From Comamonadaceae bacterium (GTDB taxonomy: Bacteria > Pseudomonadota > Gammaproteobacteria > Burkholderiales > Burkholderiaceae_C): DNA of 50,998 bases. Positions 27,113-35,014 of the stretch are shown in pieces. Under the pieces are notes generated by a model. The model saw only the letters and a program-made list of their open reading frames with translations, did no database searches and was not told where the DNA came from. Where the stretch lies: assembly GCA_947371915.1 (NCBI GenBank), contig CANBRM010000010.1:1-50998 (forward strand), read 5' to 3'. The translations under genes were made by a program, and so were the position numbers. How positions within the stretch are numbered: position 1 is the first letter of the stretch; every line of letters starts with the position of its first letter.

Positions 27113-28108
27113 TTATTCCACCGCGATCTTGGCGTCGCGAATGACGCGTGCCCACTTCTCGCTATCGCGCTTGGTCCACTGCAACACCTCGTCCGGTGAG
27201 CCCGCGTGCAACTCAGTGCCCGCGGGTTCAATCTTGGCGATCAAGGCAGGATTTTTCAAAGCGCGGGTCAGCGCTTGGTTGATCTTCTCCACCAAGGCGG
27301 GCGGCGTAGCCACCGGCGCGTACATGGCGTACCACGTGGAATACTCGTAACCCGGCAAGGCCGCCGACATCAAGGGCAATGATTTCGTCGCTGGCGTGTT
27401 GCTGGGTGCGGTGGACGCCAGTACACGGATGTAGCCCTTGTCCACCAAGCCTTGCAATGAAGGCAAGCTGCTGAACAGCGCCGACACTTGGCCCGAAATC
27501 AAATCGTTCACCGAGCCCGAACTGCCTTTGTAGGGCACATGAATCACGTCGGTTTTGGACATGGCCTTGAACATCTCCATGCCCAAATGTGAGGTGCCGC
27601 CCGTACCTGCCGACGCAAAGCTGATGTGCCCCGGATTCGCTCGCGCGTAGTCGATCAACTCCGCCACGGTTTTGACGGGTAACTTGCTCGACACCACCAA
27701 CACATGCGGCGCTGTTGAAATGGTGGACACCGGTTTGAGCTTGGCAATTAAGTCAGCACCGCCATGTTTGCTGAGCAAGGGCTGTAGCACCACGTTGCCA
27801 AATGCGGCTAAGAGCAAGGTGTGACCGTCGGGCTCAGCCCTCGCAACGGTGCCCAAAGCGGGCACGCCCATGGCCCCGCCCGAGTTCTCCACGGTCACCG
27901 CTTGTTTGAGGTCGGCGGTGAGTGTTTGCGCCAACTCACGCGCCACCAAATCGGCAGGGCCGCCCGCTGCGTAAGGCACCACCAACTTGATGGGTTTGCT
28001 TGGCCAAGCGATGTTGCTTTGGCTGTGCGCCCCGCAAGACAAGGCCAGCAAACCACAAGCGACCAGCAGCGACGTCATGCGCCTACGCGTGGTCCAAGCC
28101 TCAGGCAT
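27113..28108 (-). CDS. Bug family tripartite tricarboxylate transporter receptor (second copy)
   Basis: A periplasmic binding protein of about 331 residues with WPSKPIKLVVPYAAGGPADLVAR just after the signal peptide (block about 27-50). The signal peptide has TTRRRM, a hydrophobic core and a cleavage near AHSQ. Several in-frame ATGs compete (28117, 28114, 28108, 28078); I use 28108, which overlaps the MgtC-like stop. It converges on the CoA-transferase gene with 33 bases between, so it is not in that operon. It is clearly a different paralogue from the receptor at 23969. The ligand is unknown and no membrane partner is nearby. Confidence 0.88.
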   Translation of the reverse strand: MPEAWTTRRRMTSLLVACGLLALSCGAHSQSNIAWPSKPIKLVVPYAAGGPADLVARELAQTLTADLKQAVTVENSGGAMGVPALGTVARAEPDGHTLLLAAFGNVVLQPLLSKHGGADLIAKLKPVSTISTAPHVLVVSSKLPVKTVAELIDYARANPGHISFASAGTGGTSHLGMEMFKAMSKTDVIHVPYKGSSGSVNDLISGQVSALFSSLPSLQGLVDKGYIRVLASTAPSNTPATKSLPLMSAALPGYEYSTWYAMYAPVATPPALVEKINQALTRALKNPALIAKIEPAGTELHAGSPDEVLQWTKRDSEKWARVIRDAKIAVE

Positions 28109-28637
28109 CGGCATCATTCTTTTTGTCTTCAAAGCGATCATGAAACATCCTTTTTGCCAGCTGCTCCAGCGGCCCGCCCAACACCAAAATCAACAACATG
28201 GCCGCCAACGCGCAGGCACCCACTTCGTAAAAACCTGCGCCAAACGTCGCCCCCAAAATCGCGCACGCCCACAGGCTGGCTGCGGTGGTCAAACCGTGGA
28301 TGTTTTGAGAGTTCTCATTGCGCACGATGACGCCTGCGCCCAAAAATCCAATGCCCGTGATCAAGCCTTGCAACACACGGCTCACCGCTTGCGCATCAAA
28401 GCCAGGAAAGCCCGCAATCAGCAACATCACCAGGGCCGAACCCAACGCCACCAGCGAGTGGGTGCGTACGCCCGCAGATTTGTGGTGTATCCAGCGGTTC
28501 ATGCCCAGCACCATGCCTGACAGCAACGCCAAGCCCAGCTTCATCGAAATTTCAGCGATCACACAGAATCCTTCATCGTCTTCAAGCCACAGCCTCAACA
28601 CGGTTGATGCACAGCCCAAAGTCAGGCCGTGGGGCAT
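28101..28637 (-). CDS. MgtC/SapB family membrane protein
   Basis: A 178-residue inner-membrane protein with about five hydrophobic segments. The family core GLALLSGMVLGMNRWIHHKS, AGVRTHSLVALGSALV and LQGLITGIGFLGAGVIVR are all present, with the conserved Arg and Gly residues of MgtC homologues. MgtC inhibits the F-ATPase and aids growth in low Mg2+ in pathogens; most environmental homologues are uncharacterised. The first ~30 residues look weak, so the true start may be a GTG or a later codon. Its 3' end overlaps the start of the second Bug gene, suggesting coupled translation of two genes with no known link. Confidence 0.85.
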   Translation of the reverse strand: MPHGLTLGCASTVLRLWLEDDEGFCVIAEISMKLGLALLSGMVLGMNRWIHHKSAGVRTHSLVALGSALVMLLIAGFPGFDAQAVSRVLQGLITGIGFLGAGVIVRNENSQNIHGLTTAASLWACAILGATFGAGFYEVGACALAAMLLILVLGGPLEQLAKRMFHDRFEDKKNDADA

Positions 28638-28694
28638 TAGAGCATTCCACGGCCAGCATGCTCACCCACCCCAAACGACGCGCTGTAGGGCCAC

Positions 28695-28714
28695 GCTAGG
28701 TCGCACGACCTAGC
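28695..28714. repeat. Inverted repeat beyond the fadB stop
   Basis: GCTAGGTCG and CGACCTAGC are perfect 9-base arms around CA. On the + strand GAGGTTTTTC follows, on the leftward fadB strand no T-run does. It may stop readthrough entering from the left or protect the fadB mRNA end. Confidence 0.4.
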
Positions 28715-28722
28715 GAGGTTTT

Positions 28723-30891
28723 TCAATACACCGGTTGATGCTGCTTCAAGCTCGCCACCACCGCCTCGGTGAGCGCAAAGCCCGAGCCGTAAAACGCAGC
28801 CAATTCAGCGCAGCGTTTGGCGAACACATCCACACCTTGGGCGTAGATGAATTGCAGCGCGCCACCCGTCCAAGCCGGAAAGCCAATGCCGAAGATCGAG
28901 CCGATGTTGCCGTCGTGCACCGAGGTGAGCACGCCTTCTTGCAGGCAACGGGCGGTCTCCACGGCCTGGCGGTACAGCAGGCGGTCTTTGATGTCTTGCA
29001 GGCTGTAGGCCACGTCGACTTTTTCAAAGCGGGTTTTGAGTTCGGGCCACAGCGTCTTTTTCTGGCCCGCTGGGTAGTCGTAAAAACCACCGCCTGCGGC
29101 ACGGCCTGGGCGCTTAAGTTCTTTGACCATGCGCTCGACAAACAGCTCGCCAGGCGTGGCGATGTGCACCTTACCTTCTTTGGCAAAGTCTTCACGGGTC
29201 TGGTCCAGCACATGCACCGACAGCGACAACGCCGTTTCATCCAGCACGGCCAGTGGGCCCACCGGCATGCCCACTTGCATGGCCAAGTTCTCAATCACAG
29301 GCGCAGGGATGCCCTCGCCCAACATGGCCGCGCCTTCCATCACAAAGGTGCCAAAGGTGCGGCTGGTGTAGAAGCCACGCGAGTCGTTCACCACGATCGG
29401 CAGCTTGCCCAGCGCCTGCACGTAGTCGTACGCACGGGCAATGGTTTCGTCGTCGGTCTGCGCACCACGAATGATCTCTACCAGCTTCATCTTGTCCACC
29501 GGGCTGAAGAAGTGGATGCCGACGAATTTGTTGGCATTGGCGCTGGCCGTGGCCAGGCCGCTGATGGGCAAGGTCGAGGTGTTGCTGGCAAAGAAGCCGC
29601 CTTCGACCAGCATGGGCTCAGCCTCTTGCGTGACGCGGGCTTTGAGTTCGCGGTTTTCAAACACGGCCTCGATGATCAGGTCGCAGCCCTTCAGGTCTGC
29701 GACGCTCGCCGTGGGCTGGATGAGTGACATCAAGGCCGCTTGGTTGTCGGCAGACATGCTGCCTTTGTCCACGCGTTTTTGGGTGAGCTTGTGGCTGTAG
29801 GCCTTGCCTTTTTCAGCGGCCTCTTGGCTCACATCTTTCAGCACGGTGGCGATGCCTCGGCTGGCTTGCGAGTAAGCGATGCCCGAGCCCATCATGCCCG
29901 CACCCAAAATGCCCACCTTTTGTGGCTTGTAGCGCGGCACATCTTTGGGGCGACTTTGGCCGCCCTTGATGCTGTTCATGTTGAAGAAGAAGGTGTTGAT
30001 CATGTTGCGCGCCACTTGGCTGGTCAACAAACCCGCGAGGTGGCGGGTCTCGATGCGCATGGCCGTGTCAAAGTCCACCATCGCGCCTTCGACCATGGCC
30101 GCCAGCGCGGCTTCAGGGGCAGGGTACAAGCCGCGTGTTTTTTGTTTGAGCACCGCTGGGGCCACGCTCAACATGCCCGCGATCTTGGGGTTGCTCGGCG
30201 TGCCGCCAGGCATCTTGTAGTCCTTGCGGTCCCACACATGCTGGGCTGCTTCAGGCTGGCCTTGGGATGCGGCGATGTAGGCCAGCGCGCGCTCACGCAA
30301 TTGCGCGTCGTTGTCCACCAACTCGTGGACCAAGCCCAGCTTGACAGCTTCGTCGGGGCCAAACAATTTGCTCTCCAACACATAAGGCTGCGCGGCCAGC
30401 AGGCCCAACACACGGGTCATCTTGGTGATGCCACCCGCACCAGGAATCAAACCCAGCGTGATTTCGGGCAAGCCGAATTGGGTTTTGGGGTTGCGCGTGG
30501 CGATGCGGTGGTGCCCCACCAACGCCACTTCCCAACCCCCGCCTAGGGCCGAACCATTGAGGCAAGTGACCACGGGCACGCCTTGTGTTTCAAGCGTGCG
30601 AAAGCATTGTTTGATGCGCTGAATTTCAGCAAAGACACGCGGACCGTCTGTGGCCTGCGAGCGCATCACGCCCTTGAGGTCAGCGCCGGCAAAGAAGGTG
30701 GACTTGGCCGACGCCAAAACGATGCCTTTCAGACCTGCCTTGTCTTTCAGCACTTGCTCGGTCGCTTGCGCAAAGTCTTCTTGCCATTGCAGGCACATGG
30801 TGTTGACCGGCGAGCCCTGCTCGTCAAAGGTGAGGGTGGCGATGCCGTCGGCCAGTTCGTAGCGCAATGTTTTCAAAATGATGTTGCTCAT
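28723..30891 (-). CDS. fadB: Fatty acid oxidation bifunctional enoyl-CoA hydratase / 3-hydroxyacyl-CoA dehydrogenase
   Basis: A 722-residue multifunctional beta-oxidation enzyme. The N-terminal crotonase domain (about 1-190) has the oxyanion hole and both catalytic Glu positions (GGGWEVAL and GLPEITLG). The NAD-binding dehydrogenase domain begins near residue 320 with VGILGAGMMGSGIA and contains catalytic His in GIHFFSPVDKM. C-terminal 3HCDH domains follow (GFYTSRTFG and RAAGGGFYDYP). I chose ATG 30891, preceded by GGGAAAG; the frame is open 111 bases upstream, giving a hydrophobic stretch that overlaps fadA and is not real. fadA lies 16 bases upstream, so fadA-fadB form the trifunctional complex. 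They are divergent from the acyl-CoA catabolic operon. Confidence 0.94.
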   Translation of the reverse strand: MSNIILKTLRYELADGIATLTFDEQGSPVNTMCLQWQEDFAQATEQVLKDKAGLKGIVLASAKSTFFAGADLKGVMRSQATDGPRVFAEIQRIKQCFRTLETQGVPVVTCLNGSALGGGWEVALVGHHRIATRNPKTQFGLPEITLGLIPGAGGITKMTRVLGLLAAQPYVLESKLFGPDEAVKLGLVHELVDNDAQLRERALAYIAASQGQPEAAQHVWDRKDYKMPGGTPSNPKIAGMLSVAPAVLKQKTRGLYPAPEAALAAMVEGAMVDFDTAMRIETRHLAGLLTSQVARNMINTFFFNMNSIKGGQSRPKDVPRYKPQKVGILGAGMMGSGIAYSQASRGIATVLKDVSQEAAEKGKAYSHKLTQKRVDKGSMSADNQAALMSLIQPTASVADLKGCDLIIEAVFENRELKARVTQEAEPMLVEGGFFASNTSTLPISGLATASANANKFVGIHFFSPVDKMKLVEIIRGAQTDDETIARAYDYVQALGKLPIVVNDSRGFYTSRTFGTFVMEGAAMLGEGIPAPVIENLAMQVGMPVGPLAVLDETALSLSVHVLDQTREDFAKEGKVHIATPGELFVERMVKELKRPGRAAGGGFYDYPAGQKKTLWPELKTRFEKVDVAYSLQDIKDRLLYRQAVETARCLQEGVLTSVHDGNIGSIFGIGFPAWTGGALQFIYAQGVDVFAKRCAELAAFYGSGFALTEAVVASLKQHQPVY

Positions 30892-30907
30892 GGTGTTCTT
30901 TCCCCAA

Positions 30908-32113
30908 TCAAACGCGTTCAATGATGGTGGCGATGCCCATGCCGCCGCCCACACACAAAGTAGCCATGCCGTAACGCAACTTGCGGCGGTGCAACTCATC
31001 AATCAGGATGCCAATGATCATCGCGCCCGTGGCCCCCAGCGGGTGACCCATGGCAATCGCGCCGCCGTTGACGTTGACCTTGTCGTGCGACACGCCCATC
31101 TCTTGCATGAACTTCATGGGCACGGCGGCAAAGGCTTCGTTGATCTCGAACAAATCGATCTGGTCAATCGTCAGGCCCGCCTTGGCAAGCGCCTTGCGGG
31201 CGGCCGGCATCGGGCCAGTCAGCATGATGGTCGGGTCAGCGCCCGACAAGGCCACTGACACGATGCGGGCGCGTGGGGTCAGGCCATGAGTTTTGCCTGC
31301 GGCCTCGGACCCGATCAACACCGCAGCTGCGCCGTCCACGATGCCCGACGAGTTGCCTGCGTGGTGCACATGGTGGATGCGCTCGACCTGCGGGTAGCGC
31401 TGCAAGGCCACCGCGTCAAAGCCCATGGCCCCCAGTTGCTCGAACGAAGCTTTCAGACCGCCCAGTGTTTCCACCGTGGTGCTGGGTTTGATGAATTCGT
31501 CTTGCGCCAAGATGACTTGGCCCAGCTTGTCTTTGACCGGAACGACCGAGCCATCGAAGTAACCCGCAGCACGCGCTGCCGTGGCGCGCTTTTGCGATTC
31601 GACCGCAAAGGCATCGACATCGTGGCGGCTGAAGCCGCTTAGGGTGGCAATCAAATCAGCGCCAATGCCTTGCGGCACAAACAGCGTGGCGCTGTTGGTC
31701 TCGGGGTCTTGCGCCCAAGCGCCGCCGTCGGAGCCGATTGGCACGCGACTCATGCTCTCTAAGCCACCGGCCACGACCAGGTCTTCCCAGCCGCTGCGCA
31801 CCTTCATGGCGGCCATGTTGACGGCTTCTAAACCCGAAGCGCAAAAACGGTTGAGCTGCACGCCCGAGCAGCGCCAGTCCCAACCGGCAGCCAGCGCCGC
31901 GACTTTAGGGATGACCGAGCCTTGCTCACCAATGGGCGAGACCACGCCCATGACCACGTCGTCTACCGCAGCTGTGTCGAACTGGTTGCGGCTTTGCAGC
32001 TCGCGCAGCACACCCGACAGCAAGCTGATGGGCTTGACCTCGTGCAGGCTGCCGTCTTTTTTGCCTTTGCCACGCGGTGTGCGTATCGCGTCGTAAACAA
32101 ATGCTTCGCTCAT
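30908..32113 (-). CDS. fadA: Acetyl-CoA C-acyltransferase (3-ketoacyl-CoA thiolase)
   Basis: A 401-residue thiolase that cleaves 3-ketoacyl-CoA to acetyl-CoA and a shortened acyl-CoA. The acyl-enzyme Cys91 is in NRFCASG. The activating His is in [15 protein letters not shown] and the second Cys is in LCVGGGMG near the C-terminus; NEAFAAVP is also present. The first gene of the leftward fadA-fadB operon, it starts 120 bases from the divergent acyl-CoA dehydrogenase; the gap between them holds an operator-like palindrome. Chain-length preference cannot be read from sequence. Confidence 0.94.
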   Translation of the reverse strand: MSEAFVYDAIRTPRGKGKKDGSLHEVKPISLLSGVLRELQSRNQFDTAAVDDVVMGVVSPIGEQGSVIPKVAALAAGWDWRCSGVQLNRFCASGLEAVNMAAMKVRSGWEDLVVAGGLESMSRVPIGSDGGAWAQDPETNSATLFVPQGIGADLIATLSGFSRHDVDAFAVESQKRATAARAAGYFDGSVVPVKDKLGQVILAQDEFIKPSTTVETLGGLKASFEQLGAMGFDAVALQRYPQVERIHHVHHAGNSSGIVDGAAAVLIGSEAAGKTHGLTPRARIVSVALSGADPTIMLTGPMPAARKALAKAGLTIDQIDLFEINEAFAAVPMKFMQEMGVSHDKVNVNGGAIAMGHPLGATGAMIIGILIDELHRRKLRYGMATLCVGGGMGIATIIERV

Positions 32114-32169
32114 GAATGTCTCCTGAATGTCATCAAGGGTTAGACCCTGTGTTGCGGGAATTTCGAATC

Positions 32170-32204
32170 AGTATACTTTTTACAAAGCAAACGCTCTGTA
32201 TAAA
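32170..32204. promoter_or_regulatory. Operator-like palindrome in the fadA / acyl-CoA dehydrogenase divergent promoter
   Basis: ACAAAGC-AAAC-GCTCTGT (32182-32199) is an inverted repeat with six of seven arm positions matching. It lies among AT-rich hexamers: TATAAA (32199-32204) rightward and TATACT (32175-32170) leftward. Its size and place suit a TetR-type operator controlling both directions, and a TetR gene is second in the rightward operon. Sequence alone cannot prove binding. Confidence 0.45.
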
Positions 32205-32233
32205 TAAACCCTAGTTTTTTGCAAGGAACCGTC

Positions 32234-33397
32234 ATGATTGAACGCACGCTTTTCACACCTGACCACGAAGCTTTTCGCGACAGCTTTCGCCGCTTCATGG
32301 ACAAAGAAATCGCCCCCCATCACGAGGCTTGGGAGGAGCAGGGCTATGTGGACCGCGCCGTCTGGAACAAGGCCGGTGACAACGGCTTTTTGTGCATGAC
32401 TCTGCCCGAGGCCTACGGCGGCTCGGACGCCGACAAGCTGTATTCGGTGGTGCAGATGGAAGAACTTTCACGCGCAGGTTTCACCGGCATTGGTTATGGC
32501 CTGCACAGCGAGATCGTGGCCCCGTACATCCTGCATTACGGCACCGAAGCACAAAAGCAAAAGTACCTGCCCAAGCTGGCCAGCGGCGAGATGGTGGGCG
32601 CGATTGCCATGAGCGAACCGGCGGCGGGCTCGGACCTGCAAGGCGTAAAGACCACTGCGATGCTGCAATCTGATGGCACTTACGTGATCAACGGCAGCAA
32701 GACCTTCATCACCAACGGCTGGCACGCCGATTTGGTGATTCTGGTGGCCAAGACCGACCCGGCTGCAGGCGCCAAAGGCACCAGCCTGTTCTTGATCGAG
32801 AGCGGCACGCCTGGCTTTGAAAAAGGCAAGCGCTTGAAGAAACTGGGCCTCAAAGCACAGGACACATCCGAATTGTTTTTTGACAACGTCAAGGTCAGTG
32901 CCGACCAGCTGCTGGGCGGCACCGCCATGCAGGGCAAGGGCTTCATTTGCCTCATGGAGCAACTGCCTTGGGAGCGCCTGCAAATCGCGATTGGCGGCAT
33001 CGCTGCAGCGCAAGCGGCCATCGACTGGACGGTGCAGTACGTGAAAGACCGCAAGGTGTTTGGCCAGGCCGTGGGCAACTACCAAAACACCCGCTACACC
33101 TTGGCCGAGCTGCAGACCGAGGTGCAAGTGGCGCGTGTGTTTGTGGACAAGTGCTCTGAACTGCTGCTGCAAGACAAGCTCGACACCGCGACCGCCAGCA
33201 TGGCCAAGTACTGGTGCTCGGATTTGCAGTGCAAGGTGATGGACGAATGCGTGCAGCTGCACGGCGGCTACGGCTACATGTGGGAATACCCCATCACCCG
33301 CGCCTATGCCGACGCCCGCGTGCAACGCATCTACGGCGGCACCAACGAGATCATGAAAGAAGTGATTTCGCGCAGCATGGGTTTGGCGGGGCGCTGA
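32234..33397 (+). CDS. Acyl-CoA dehydrogenase (long-chain / isovaleryl type active site)
   Basis: A 387-residue FAD enzyme that makes trans-2-enoyl-CoA. The family segments AMSEPAAGSDLQG, GSKTFITNGWHAD and HGGYGYMWEYPI are present. The Glu of the medium-chain type YEGT motif is Gly here (YGGTNE). Glu247 in PWERLQ instead lines up with the catalytic base of long-chain and isovaleryl-CoA dehydrogenases. AAGGA lies about seven bases upstream of ATG 32234; an in-frame TTG at 32219 is unlikely. It opens the rightward operon, with the TetR gene following after four bases. Electrons probably go to ETF, which is not encoded here. Substrate unknown. Confidence 0.93.
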   Translation: MIERTLFTPDHEAFRDSFRRFMDKEIAPHHEAWEEQGYVDRAVWNKAGDNGFLCMTLPEAYGGSDADKLYSVVQMEELSRAGFTGIGYGLHSEIVAPYILHYGTEAQKQKYLPKLASGEMVGAIAMSEPAAGSDLQGVKTTAMLQSDGTYVINGSKTFITNGWHADLVILVAKTDPAAGAKGTSLFLIESGTPGFEKGKRLKKLGLKAQDTSELFFDNVKVSADQLLGGTAMQGKGFICLMEQLPWERLQIAIGGIAAAQAAIDWTVQYVKDRKVFGQAVGNYQNTRYTLAELQTEVQVARVFVDKCSELLLQDKLDTATASMAKYWCSDLQCKVMDECVQLHGGYGYMWEYPITRAYADARVQRIYGGTNEIMKEVISRSMGLAGR

Positions 33398-33401
33398 ACG
33401 C

Positions 33402-34124
33402 ATGACCGAGCTGGCTGAACCCAAACGCGCACGCGGCCGCCCCAAAAAGACCGAGGGCGAGCGCGACGACGGCAACCGCCGCCAGGCGCTGATTTCGGCG
33501 GCGGCGCAGCTGTTCAAGCTCAAGGGTTACGACGCCACCAGCACGCGCGAAATTGCCGCCAAAGTGGGCATGCAATCGGGCTCGCCCTTCTACCACTTTG
33601 GCAACAAACAAGACCTCTTGTTGGCGGTGATGGTGGAAGGCATGAAGCAAGCCAGCCATCGGCAAACGACTGCTTGCGCTGACCTACCGGATGACCTGCC
33701 CCCACGCGCACAACTTCGCGCCCTCATCCGCAACCAGTTCGATGTGCTGCTGGGGCCCAACAGCGATTTCATTCCGGTGATGCTTTACGAGTGGCGGTCA
33801 CTCAACGCCGAACAACGTCAAACCATCACGCAGATCAAAGACGACTACGAAGCCGCCTGGACGCCCGTGCTGCAAGCGCTGCATGACAGCGGGCAACTGC
33901 AAGCCCCCGTGGGTTTGGCCCGGCTGATGATTTTTGGCGCTTTGAACTGGGCGGTGCAGTGGTACCAGCCGACCAGCCAGACCCTAACCCCAACTGCGGC
34001 CAAGCGCACATCCATGCGCTCGGTCCAAACGGCAGCGAAAGCGCCAGCACCCAGTGCCCCACGTGCCTCGCTGGACGATTTGACCGAGGCCGCCTTGGCC
34101 CTGTTTTTGAGAGACCCCACATGA
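33402..34124 (+). CDS. TetR/AcrR family transcriptional regulator
   Basis: A 240-residue repressor-type regulator. The N-terminal ten or so residues carry RGRPKK, an AT-hook-like motif seen in some TetR proteins. The TetR DNA-binding helix-turn-helix follows at about 44-70 (TSTREIAAKVGMQSGSPFYHF). The C-terminal ligand domain is variable, and a Ser/Ala/Thr-rich stretch runs from about 190 to 220. It lies inside the operon between the first acyl-CoA dehydrogenase and the SDR, overlapping the latter by four bases. It probably controls this operon and perhaps fadAB by sensing an acyl-CoA; the palindrome at 32182-32199 is the candidate target. Confidence 0.92.
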   Translation: MTELAEPKRARGRPKKTEGERDDGNRRQALISAAAQLFKLKGYDATSTREIAAKVGMQSGSPFYHFGNKQDLLLAVMVEGMKQASHRQTTACADLPDDLPPRAQLRALIRNQFDVLLGPNSDFIPVMLYEWRSLNAEQRQTITQIKDDYEAAWTPVLQALHDSGQLQAPVGLARLMIFGALNWAVQWYQPTSQTLTPTAAKRTSMRSVQTAAKAPAPSAPRASLDDLTEAALALFLRDPT

Positions 34125-35014
34125 AACCCGCCACACCTTACCAATCCGTCTTTGCGCCCGGCCTGCTCCAAGGGCAGGTCATCCTGGTCACCGGCGGTGG
34201 CTCGGGCATTGGCCGCTGCACCGCGCACGAGCTGGCCAGCCTGGGCGCACAGGTGGTGCTGGTGGGCCGCAACCCCGACAAACTGACCACAACCGCGCAA
34301 GAGATCACCGGTGACGGCGGCCAGGCCAGCTGGCACAGCTGCGACATCCGACGCGAGGACGATGTCAAAGCCATGGTGGCGCAGATCGTGCAGCAGCACG
34401 GGCGCATCCACGGCTTGGTCAACAACGCGGGCGGGCAATACATTTCGCCCCTGGCCAGCACCAGCGCCAAAGGTTGGCAGGCCGTCATCGACACCAACTT
34501 GACGGGCGGCTTTTTGGTGGCGCGTGAATGCTTCAACCAAAGCATGAACACTTTCGGCGGCGCGGTGGTCAACATCGTGGCCGACATGTGGGGCTCCATG
34601 CCCGGCATGGGCCACAGCGGCGCAGCGAGGGCGGGCATGGTCAGCTTCACCGAAACCGCTGCGCTCGAATGGGCCGCGCAAGGCGTGCGTGTGAATGCCG
34701 TGGCCCCGGGCTACATCGCCAGCAGCGGGATGGACCACTACCCACCGGAGGCGGGCCCGATGTTGCGCGAAATGCGCAACACGGTGCCACAAGGCCGCTT
34801 TGGCACCGAGGCCGAAACCTCAGCAGCGATTGTGTTTTTGCTGTCACCCGCAGCGAGTTTCATCAGCGGCACAGTGCTGCGTGTGGACGGTGCCCGCCCG
34901 CAAATGCGCATGGGCTGGCAGCAAGGTGTGGCCAAGCCCGATGTACAAGAACGCGACGCCGTCAAGGCCTTTAACGGCTTTCACCGCGCCGTGACCCCCA
35001 AGGTTTTCCAATGA
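34121..35014 (+). CDS. SDR family protein, PECR/AtuG-like, with altered catalytic residues
   Basis: A 297-residue short-chain dehydrogenase/reductase-fold protein. The cofactor loop GGGSGIG (residues 25-31) and NNAG (101-104) are intact, and Arg50 in VGRNP suggests NADP. The catalytic Tyr-x-x-x-Lys is absent: in HSGAARAGMVSFTE the Tyr place is Val174 and the Lys place Glu178, and no catalytic Ser is seen in NIVADMWG. The HSGAARAG block matches peroxisomal trans-2-enoyl-CoA reductase and AtuG-like proteins. It may act on an acyl-CoA or aldehyde intermediate by another mechanism. Coupled by ATGA overlaps to the TetR gene before and the carboxyltransferase after. Start ATG 34121; the longer open frame lacks homology. 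Confidence 0.88.
   Translation: MKPATPYQSVFAPGLLQGQVILVTGGGSGIGRCTAHELASLGAQVVLVGRNPDKLTTTAQEITGDGGQASWHSCDIRREDDVKAMVAQIVQQHGRIHGLVNNAGGQYISPLASTSAKGWQAVIDTNLTGGFLVARECFNQSMNTFGGAVVNIVADMWGSMPGMGHSGAARAGMVSFTETAALEWAAQGVRVNAVAPGYIASSGMDHYPPEAGPMLREMRNTVPQGRFGTEAETSAAIVFLLSPAASFISGTVLRVDGARPQMRMGWQQGVAKPDVQERDAVKAFNGFHRAVTPKVFQ

Noticed and set aside
30892-31002. Hydrophobic N-terminal extension of fadB
   Set aside because: It overlaps the fadA 3' end and looks like a signal sequence only by chance; FadB proteins are cytoplasmic and begin near the ATG at 30891.
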